Origin: an uncultured Lentisphaeria bacterium
Lineage (GTDB): Bacteria > Verrucomicrobiota > Lentisphaeria > Victivallales > Victivallaceae
Direction: 5' to 3'
NCBI GenBank assembly: GCA_903821255.1
Contig: CAIJKT010000582.1
Span: 1 to 20,297 of the forward strand
Length of the DNA stretch: 20,297 nt
Part shown: piece after piece, positions 16,501-20,297 of the stretch
Layout of the letters: the number at the start of each line of letters is the position of its first letter
How positions within the stretch are numbered: position 1 is the first letter of the stretch
Program-made: the position numbers and the translations under genes
The notes under the pieces: model-generated
What the model saw: the letters and a program-made list of their open reading frames with translations, nothing else
Databases searched by the model: none
Told to the model about the DNA's origin: nothing

Positions 16501-17132
16501 CCGGCGAGCAGTAACAGCAGTAACGTGACAGACGTGATTATGTACGGAATGCGGCGGGCGGTGTCAAGGCCTGCCTGCCAGTCGCCGGCTTTGATATCAA
16601 TGCCAACCACCATCAGCACCCTGCCGCTGTACGGATCGAGTACGGGAACAAAGGCGGAGACAAAAGTGCCCCACTCATCGGTGTAAGGCCCGACTGTGAC
16701 CAGGCGTGTCTGCTTAAAAGCCTTCCACAGTTCTTCCGGAGGTTTCTGGTAGGAGTCGCCGGGAGGCGTATACTGCTGGTCATCCAGCGCCACGCTGTCC
16801 GGACCGAAAATAATCTGGTTGTCGCGCTCCGTCATGGAGTAGACCCATCTGGCATTCGGGATCATTTTCGCTTCATGGATCATCTGCTCCCGCAACCGCT
16901 CATAGGCAGGCGTGCCTACATCCAATGCCGTGAAGGAGAGTTTGCGGATCAGCGCCGGGTTGATATTGCCGGCGATTTCCGCCGCCTGGCGGAGCAGACG
17001 CTCGCGCATCTCGGAATCCATGCGCGCAACACGCTGGTTACTGTTCCACCAGCCAATAGCCAGCAGCAGCGCCGAAGCTATCGCCAGTAACAGAAATATT
17101 CCCACGGGTGTGCTGACTGGTTTAGCGCTCAT
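13527..17132 (-). CDS. hybrid sensor histidine kinase: two extracytoplasmic sensor regions, two PAS, HisKA, HATPase, receiver
   Basis: A 1201-aa membrane sensor. TM segments lie at about 10-28, 195-216, 232-252 and 530-550. They frame two extracytoplasmic sensor regions, about 30-195 and 255-525; the second is double-CACHE-like. Two PAS domains follow (about 568-690 and 695-805). HisKA has His835 in STLSHEIRTP. The ATPase domain has the N box NLVANSVKF (953-960), DTGIGIP (984-990) and GGAGLGL (1013-1019). The receiver (1075-1192) has EDD (1081-1083), phospho-acceptor Asp1126, Thr1156 and Lys1178, all intact. The second PAS has a Cys-rich segment (Cys730, 737, 739, 753) with the CYK, H, CP pattern. 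Ribosome site is poor: CGGAG is about 16 bases from the start. However, the first TM needs this ATG. It is 76 bp after the beta-sandwich gene on the same strand. No partner regulator is adjacent. Confidence 0.93.
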   Translation of the reverse strand: MSAKPVSTPVGIFLLLAIASALLLAIGWWNSNQRVARMDSEMRERLLRQAAEIAGNINPALIRKLSFTALDVGTPAYERLREQMIHEAKMIPNARWVYSMTERDNQIIFGPDSVALDDQQYTPPGDSYQKPPEELWKAFKQTRLVTVGPYTDEWGTFVSAFVPVLDPYSGRVLMVVGIDIKAGDWQAGLDTARRIPYIITSVTLLLLLLAGSVIAVYRHNRRIKPDILKLRAWITFPTALAMLAGMTLYGIYKYWEFEETSRTIMLRTTEQVRRYWNRNVTSHVQLLKAQSDQIADNQQILKAWQKRDFPALSALAQPVFDQLKREYGITHFYFIAPDRTCFLRVFNPDSHGDIINRHTLLAAQRTGEGAWGIDLGLMGAFTLRYVLPWKQDGKVIGYLELGIEIAHLTRHLSMEMNIELLTLVRKENITKDKFEAGSRIFGFPGQWDAYPDFVVTHQTVQGISAKVADWIRHHPHASTEDEIFNIKQDKKRFACSVIRLPDAAGREVAYLVIMLNVTAEANEAWSNLLRDMGLAITLFSGVLALLWSISGTAEGLLRAAFAELKESEARFRQMADGAPVMIRVSGLNMGCSYVNKVWLEFTNRTLEQEQDYGWTDNIHPDDLLRSQDIYTANFDVRHAFRMEYRMRRADGEFRWLLDSAVPRFDGDGNFLGYIGSCIDITDLKQAEAELVRAKEDWERTFDAVPDLIMLLDKNHRILRVNRAMAERLGCQTGQTECYCYKSVHNLSAPPASCPLSKMLHSGQGEHAEVVEEQLGGTFDISTTPLRNNDGEIVGCVHIAHDITRRKLVEDDLRRAMNKAEAASRAKSEFMSTLSHEIRTPLNGILGFSNLLSEDLPESGISDHAKFQEYLKVIEQCGKALEEIINDVLEISSIEAGQFNEVDDVFDPAENIRESIRAFEFKAREKNISLDFKPHKLPSRITGDYRRLKQIIFNLVANSVKFTEHGGVEVIAGYEDNKLRITVKDTGIGIPKDKLANVMLPFYQADQSATRKYGGAGLGLTIVSRLLQKLGGTIDIKSELNRGTAVNITFPAKMAAVECTEPVRPEIKPSNSLKGLNVLVIEDDPSNIMYLNKILEGAGAQYRIAPSFAAMRELCMAGMTPDVVLIDISLPDSDGFECLTWLRKKLAGQKTKYIVQTAHVLSNQIPRYKEAGFDDFIGKPYTKEDVVAIIIKNSGSAAEKSV

Positions 17133-17162
17133 AAATTTGAATAAGCTACTCCGTAACTTGTT

Positions 17163-17187
17163 TATATTCCAAAATTCAATATATTCC
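17163..17187. repeat. paired TATATTCC direct repeat before the kinase gene
   Basis: TATATTCC occurs at 17163-17170 and 17180-17187, 17 bp from start to start, in the 76-bp gap upstream of the sensor kinase. The spacing is under two helical turns. It may be a binding site for a regulator of the kinase gene or chance in AT-rich DNA. Confidence 0.3.
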
Positions 17188-17208
17188 GGATAATTCTAAA
17201 AGCAAGCA

Positions 17209-17622
17209 CTAAAAGTCTACTACTGGACAGTGATAATCCGGATAGCTTTGGAACGTGTAGATCGGGTCGCGGCTGCGGAGTTCTCCGGCGGTATCATACG
17301 GCGACATGATAAAAGGGCAGGCGCAGCGTTCGTCCGGCGAAACGGAGTACGCTTCAATCTCCCAGCTTATCGAAAACAGTTTGCCGGAATAACTGTAGGG
17401 TGTTACCGGCAGGCTGAACTTGAACGGCAGAGTTCCGGCGGCGTCAACAGAATTTAACTCAAAGCCCTGCACAATATTAGACACGGAACCATCGGTAAAC
17501 CAGTATACATTCACGACCAGCTTTGCCGGAGATTGCGGCAGTTCCCACAACACCCCGCCCTCGATTTCATCGCCCGGCAGGAATATAACATTGTCATCTT
17601 TGATGTTTATCTGAATTGTCAT
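17209..17622 (-). CDS. small soluble beta-sandwich protein, arrestin/Spo0M-like by eye
   Basis: A 137-aa protein without signal peptide or TM segment. The pattern IQINIKDDNVIFLPGDEIEG, then VLWELP, KLVVNVYWFT, TLPFKFSLP, SYSGKLFSISWEIEAY resembles an arrestin-type beta-sandwich (PGDxIxGxV followed by alternating strands and SYxGxxxxIxWxIxA). It parallels the C-terminal domain of the upstream membrane protein: FKFSLP and SYSGKLFSISWEIEA here against FKIPG and SFTAGRFQIIWQLKL there, so the two are probably paralogues. The tail (about 96-137) has Cys100, Cys102 and Cys132. AGG (of GAGGTG) sits eight bases before the ATG. Only 3 bp separate it from the upstream stop. Function is unknown; a partner or adaptor role is inferred. 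Confidence 0.7.
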   Translation of the reverse strand: MTIQINIKDDNVIFLPGDEIEGGVLWELPQSPAKLVVNVYWFTDGSVSNIVQGFELNSVDAAGTLPFKFSLPVTPYSYSGKLFSISWEIEAYSVSPDERCACPFIMSPYDTAGELRSRDPIYTFQSYPDYHCPVVDF

Positions 17623-17625
17623 AAA

Positions 17626-18270
17626 TCACACCTCATGCGGTTGCACTTCAATGATATATTCAAGGCGACGGTCCTTCCATTCCTTTTCCGCATGTAATTT
17701 CAACTGCCAGATGATCTGAAATCTGCCGGCAGTAAATGAATGCATCGAATTCCCCGGAATTTTGAATTCGGCCGTGCCTGATTTTATATCCCGTTTATCC
17801 GCCGTATCCGCCAGTTTAATTGAGGCGATGACGTTTTTAGGGAATTTTTCTTCGTAGAGATTTTCCATGCTTTCAAATCCCTCCAGCGTGATTGCGAGAC
17901 TGTTTATTGAACGGTAGTCTGGAAGTTCCCATGCTAACGCGACCTTTTCGCCAAGCCGCGGACATCTGTTGCTGATTTTCAGCCTCGGCTGCCCGATGTA
18001 ATAAAACACAAGGAAATAGCAGAATGCAATGAATAAAGCGGCATTGCCGGCAATAAAGAATCCCAGCAGTATAATAGCAGATTCTCTGTCATCTATGCAC
18101 CATTGATATTTATACTGAGTAATAAAGACGCTGTTCCAAAGCAGCGCACAGAATGCGATTACGAGCAAGGACAATGTCGGTTTTGATGAGGGAGCCAGTT
18201 CAGTCATGCCATCTCCTGAAGATTGTGGAGAATCATGTTTTCCCGCGTAATCTGAAGCCGCTTGTTTCAT
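17626..18270 (-). CDS. two-TM protein with cytosolic beta-sandwich domain
   Basis: Start chosen at ATG 18270, which overlaps the ThiF-like gene's TGA as ATGA, with CCGGAG ten bases upstream. An ATG at 18303 would extend the protein by 11 residues into that gene. The 214-aa product has a polar N-terminus (1-30), TM helices at about 33-51 and 66-92 with a short loop holding Cys58, and a beta-sandwich domain (about 95-212) with PRLGEKVALAWELP, LAITLEGFE, GTAEFKIP and GRFQIIWQLKLHAE. With two TM helices, both ends should be on the same side, so the domain is predicted cytosolic. It is not recognised as a named family. Translational coupling to the E1-like gene implies a joint task. Confidence 0.75.
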   Translation of the reverse strand: MKQAASDYAGKHDSPQSSGDGMTELAPSSKPTLSLLVIAFCALLWNSVFITQYKYQWCIDDRESAIILLGFFIAGNAALFIAFCYFLVFYYIGQPRLKISNRCPRLGEKVALAWELPDYRSINSLAITLEGFESMENLYEEKFPKNVIASIKLADTADKRDIKSGTAEFKIPGNSMHSFTAGRFQIIWQLKLHAEKEWKDRRLEYIIEVQPHEV

Positions 18271-18917
18271 TGCCCGGCTGCTCCGGTGATTCTGCCGTTG
18301 CACAGGATTTCGATGACGGCGGATGCCTGGAGGTTGGCGGCGATGGCGACGCGGGGGGCGGTGTAGCCGGCTTCTGATTCGAGCGAGGATTGACCATCGC
18401 CGCAGATAATCATTCTGCCGCGGACTTCGGTCTTCAGGAGACTGCTCCGGCCAAGTCCGGCGATGCCGGAGGCCGTGACGATATAGCGGTCGGGATGCAT
18501 GGACAGCCAGTTTCTGACCAGCATGGCTTTCATTTCCGCCAGGTCAAACGCTTCCACTAATAGTTCAGCCCGGCCGAATACAGTTTCGACATTTTCCGGG
18601 GAAATTCTGCCGGTGAAGATTTCGACATTTACATAAGGGTTGATCCGGTTGAGATTCTGCTTCAGCGCCTCGGTCTTGAACATGCCTGCCTGTTCCGGGA
18701 AATATTGCTGGCGGTTGAGGTTGGACAGTTCGATCCGGTCGAAATCGGCAATGATCAAATGATGAACTCCGGCCCGTGTCAGCGCGACCGCGATGTTTGA
18801 ACCCAAACCGCCGGCGCCGGCAATTCCGACGGCTGCAGTCTTCAGCCGCCCCAGCACCCCCGGCGGATTCTGTGCGTAAAATGCATTTTCAAAACTATCC
18901 CGGTCCATCATATCCAT
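18267..18917 (-). CDS. ThiF-family (E1-like) adenylyltransferase, thiF family-2 type
   Basis: A 216-aa Rossmann-fold enzyme of the ThiF/MoeB/HesA class. Visible motifs: nucleotide loop GAGGLGS (34-40), DFDRIELSNLNRQQYF (58-73) with the acidic and Arg69 ATP-binding residues, Lys81, and the metal-binding Asp125 in VEAFDLAEMK. Family-2 ThiF proteins adenylate the C-terminal glycine of ThiS. The MoeB-type zinc CxxC pairs are absent. The only cysteines are Cys172 (ICGDG) and Cys206. No ThiS, ThiG or ThiH gene is next to it. ATG 18917 follows AAAAGAG at nine bases and a TTGAAA/TATAAT promoter. It heads an operon with two beta-sandwich proteins and probably the sensor kinase. Housekeeping ThiF with an unlinked thiamin operon is the conservative reading. 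Confidence 0.88.
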   Translation of the reverse strand: MDMMDRDSFENAFYAQNPPGVLGRLKTAAVGIAGAGGLGSNIAVALTRAGVHHLIIADFDRIELSNLNRQQYFPEQAGMFKTEALKQNLNRINPYVNVEIFTGRISPENVETVFGRAELLVEAFDLAEMKAMLVRNWLSMHPDRYIVTASGIAGLGRSSLLKTEVRGRMIICGDGQSSLESEAGYTAPRVAIAANLQASAVIEILCNGRITGAAGQ

Positions 18918-18968
18918 ACTGATTTACTCTTTTGATTTTCAGTCTGTTTCAATTCTTTGGAGAATCTT

Positions 18969-18996
18969 ATTATAAGAGTTAAGAATACTTTTTCAA
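18969..18996 (-). promoter_or_regulatory. promoter of the thiF-like operon
   Basis: Read on the - strand, TTGAAA (18996-18991) and TATAAT (18974-18969) are separated by 16 bp. The start of transcription is expected near 18962, giving a leader of about 45 bases. The -35 box overlaps the dyad TTTCAACTGAAA (18991-19002), with 5-bp arms around two bases, which could be an operator. Confidence 0.75.
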
Positions 18997-19166
18997 CTGA
19001 AAATCCTGAAATCCCCCAAAAACTTGAAAATGTTTGTTCGTGTGATGAAAAACATCGGGGGGAATGTTTGATATATAAAATTACGGAAAGCTTTTAAAAC
19101 ACCGTCATTTCTATTGGATGAGTTTTTTTACCCTGCGGGTTCTTTACTCTGCCGGGATAATCCGTA
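18997..19166. other. gap between the deoR-type gene and the thiF-like operon
   Basis: No coding region is visible. A short GGGT/ACCC hairpin (about 19130-19140) with a T-run on its left side on the + strand is too weak to call a terminator. ATGTTT/AAACAT arms (about 19030-19055) are also weak. No clear terminator was found for the deoR-type gene. Confidence 0.4.
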
Positions 19167-19958
19167 TTAGTTTTTGACTACTGCCACTTCTGTTTTAATA
19201 TTCATGGCGCGAAGTTCATTGTGATTATTCCTGCTCATATTTTCATCGGAAATAATTATTGTCTTGATCTTTCTCAGATTGGCATAAGTTACAAACGCCT
19301 TGCCGCCAAACTTACTTGAATCGGCCAGGATGAATACTATACCGGAATTACGGATAACCACTTCATTCATAATGGCAGTGCGGTCATCCGTAGTGAGCAG
19401 ATCTCCGTTACTGGAGATCGCATCTGCGCCAAGGAAGGCTTTATCAAAGTGGTACATGGCAAGGTTTTTCTCTGCAAGCGGTCCGCAGGCATCGCGTCTG
19501 GACGGACGGATAATTCCGCCGGTAAGTATGACTTCAGTAAGTTCTGAGAGATTATCCATGCAGGACAGCGAATTAGTTACTATGGAAACACCGCAGATTT
19601 CGCCGTGCCGTATGCGGCTGGCCAGCGCATCCGCCATTTTTAGTACAGTAGTGCCGGAGTCCAGATAAATCCGGTCGCCGGAATTGACATGCCTGGCCGC
19701 CGCCGCCCCGATAGCGTTTTTTTCAGGAGTGTGCAGCACAGATGAAAGCCGGAACGAGTAATCAGGAGCGATCTCCGGGGCCGCCTGGATTCCGCCGTGA
19801 GTGCGGATGAGCTTGCCACTTTTTTCCAGATCGGTGAAAAGCCTTCTGGCGGTAGCTTCAGAGATGGATAGCTCTTCCACAACAGTTCTGATATCCAGCC
19901 GCTTCTTTTCGGACAACATTTCCAGCAGGCTGATTTGCCGCATTGCGTCTTTTTTCAA
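19167..19958 (-). CDS. DeoR-family sugar-metabolism transcription regulator
   Basis: The start is read as TTG 19958, because AGGAGAG (19971-19965) lies six bases upstream. An ATG at 19991 has no ribosome site and almost coincides with the predicted transcription start. The ATG at 19943 is 21 bases from the ribosome site. The 263-aa protein has an N-terminal winged HTH (about 6-55: MRQISLLEMLSEKKRLDI, then SISEATARRLFTDLEKSG and HGG) and a DeoR C-terminal sensor domain with DSGTT (100-104), TNSL, TGG (146-148), FLGADAIS and ADSSKFG. Family members usually bind phosphorylated sugars and repress a neighbouring catabolic gene. The divergent gene at 20121 is the obvious target. Confidence 0.88.
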   Translation of the reverse strand: MKKDAMRQISLLEMLSEKKRLDIRTVVEELSISEATARRLFTDLEKSGKLIRTHGGIQAAPEIAPDYSFRLSSVLHTPEKNAIGAAAARHVNSGDRIYLDSGTTVLKMADALASRIRHGEICGVSIVTNSLSCMDNLSELTEVILTGGIIRPSRRDACGPLAEKNLAMYHFDKAFLGADAISSNGDLLTTDDRTAIMNEVVIRNSGIVFILADSSKFGGKAFVTYANLRKIKTIIISDENMSRNNHNELRAMNIKTEVAVVKN

Positions 19959-19991
19959 GTTATGCTCTCCTGATTTAATTTTTCTCAACAT

Positions 19992-20019
19992 AATTTAACG
20001 CAGGAAAATGAAATTTCAA
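19992..20019 (-). promoter_or_regulatory. candidate promoter of the deoR-type gene with overlapping dyad
   Basis: On the - strand, TTGAAA (20019-20014) and TAAATT (19997-19992) are separated by 16 bp. The perfect 10-bp palindrome TGAAATTTCA (20009-20018) covers the -35 box, which fits autorepression. The -10 box is only four of six consensus. Confidence 0.5.
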
Positions 20020-20023
20020 TAAT

Positions 20024-20064
20024 TTTTGATTAAACAAGTCATTAAATGCTTGAAATAATCAAAA
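20024..20064. promoter_or_regulatory. 9-bp inverted repeat in the divergent control region
   Basis: TTTTGATTA (20024-20032) and TAATCAAAA (20056-20064) are exact inverted copies. Their centres are 32 bp apart, three helical turns. They lie between two divergent promoters, and the right arm abuts the rightward -35 box. This is a plausible two-site operator for the DeoR-type regulator. TGAAAT words at 20009 and 20051 and the inverted ATTTCA at 20099 add further repeats. Confidence 0.6.
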
Positions 20065-20078
20065 GGTAGGGTTATAAT
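20050..20078 (+). promoter_or_regulatory. strong rightward promoter of the edge gene
   Basis: TTGAAA (20050-20055) and an exact TATAAT (20073-20078) are spaced by 17 bp. The predicted start is near 20085, giving a leader of about 36 bases to the ATG at 20121. Confidence 0.8.
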
Positions 20079-20120
20079 CAATAAATAGCGAAACAACTAT
20101 TTCACGGAAGGTGTATTGAC

Positions 20121-20297
20121 ATGCTGCAGAACATATCACGGTCATTACAAGATTTACTAGGCGAAGATTATATCGCCGCAGTGTGCGAGGCCGGAGCTTT
20201 TCTGTCTGGGCTCAGCGTCGCAGAACTGAAAGCAGTCGCAGCAGAAAAGGTGGACTTCTATCCTTTGGAATTTCAGCAGCGTCAGGATGAACTGTTA
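20121..20297 (+). CDS. unrecognised protein, first 59 codons, cut by window end
   Basis: An open frame runs from ATG 20121 to the end of the window with no stop codon. AAGG (20108-20111) lies nine bases before the ATG, and a strong promoter lies upstream. The visible part begins MLQNISRSLQDLLGEDY and continues through CEAGAFLSGLSVAELKA to FYPLEFQQRQDELL. It is soluble-looking, mostly helical and without signal peptide. I do not recognise the family. Position opposite a DeoR-type regulator suggests a sugar or phosphosugar enzyme, which is inference only. Confidence 0.65.
   Translation, partial: MLQNISRSLQDLLGEDYIAAVCEAGAFLSGLSVAELKAVAAEKVDFYPLEFQQRQDELL

Noticed and set aside
18271..18303. 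Longer start for the two-TM protein at ATG 18303
   Set aside because: The ATG at 18270 forms a standard ATGA overlap with the previous stop and has its own CCGGAG. The extra 11 residues are polar and add nothing recognisable.
18267..18917. CBASS- or Bil-type antiviral ubiquitin-like conjugation operon
   Set aside because: No cyclase, E2, JAB protease or ubiquitin-like gene is nearby, and the protein is the short thiF family-2 type without the extra domains of those E1 proteins.

Overview
The window looks like a chromosomal segment of a gut- or sludge-type Lentisphaerota bacterium (Victivallis-like). This is inferred from gene content, not from a marker gene. The hints are a very long strand-loop-strand/PPC-repeat protein, a pseudopilin with the [32 protein letters not shown] N-terminus placed inside a glycosidase cluster, a GntR/LacI hybrid regulator, and a neutral-ceramidase-like hydrolase. 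No rRNA, tRNA, CRISPR array, transposase or phage gene was seen. Apart from a possible first gene cut by the right edge, all large genes appear intact.

Left part (1-4500): one giant repetitive protein gene (306-4211) built of AIDA-type strand-loop-strand repeats, three FN3-like domains and five PPC-like domains. It has no visible signal peptide or C-terminal barrel. A 33-bp sequence occurs in direct orientation on both sides of it (44-76 and 4339-4371, 31/33 identical).

Central + strand cluster (4436-13447): a consensus sigma70-type promoter sits directly over an 18-bp perfect palindrome, followed by a GntR/LacI-type regulator, a pseudopilin-like protein, a 1195-aa secreted multidomain glycosidase-like protein of unassigned family, a cytoplasmic GH31-like glycosidase, and a ceramidase-like hydrolase whose expected serine position reads cysteine. 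This resembles a substrate-induced glycoconjugate utilisation locus: the regulator senses a sugar, the secreted enzyme works outside the cytoplasm, and the last two enzymes work inside.

Right part on the - strand (19958 down to 13527): a DeoR-type sugar regulator, then a separate operon with its own promoter. That operon encodes a ThiF/E1-like adenylyltransferase, a two-TM protein with a cytosolic beta-sandwich domain, a small soluble protein resembling the same beta-sandwich (arrestin/Spo0M-like by eye), and, after a 76-bp gap, a large hybrid sensor histidine kinase. No ThiS, ThiG or ThiH gene is present, so the E1-like protein is out of its thiamin context. This four-gene arrangement is the best candidate for an undescribed system here.

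Right edge: divergent from the deoR-type gene is a strong + strand promoter and the first 59 codons of an unrecognised gene, probably the target of the DeoR-type regulator.
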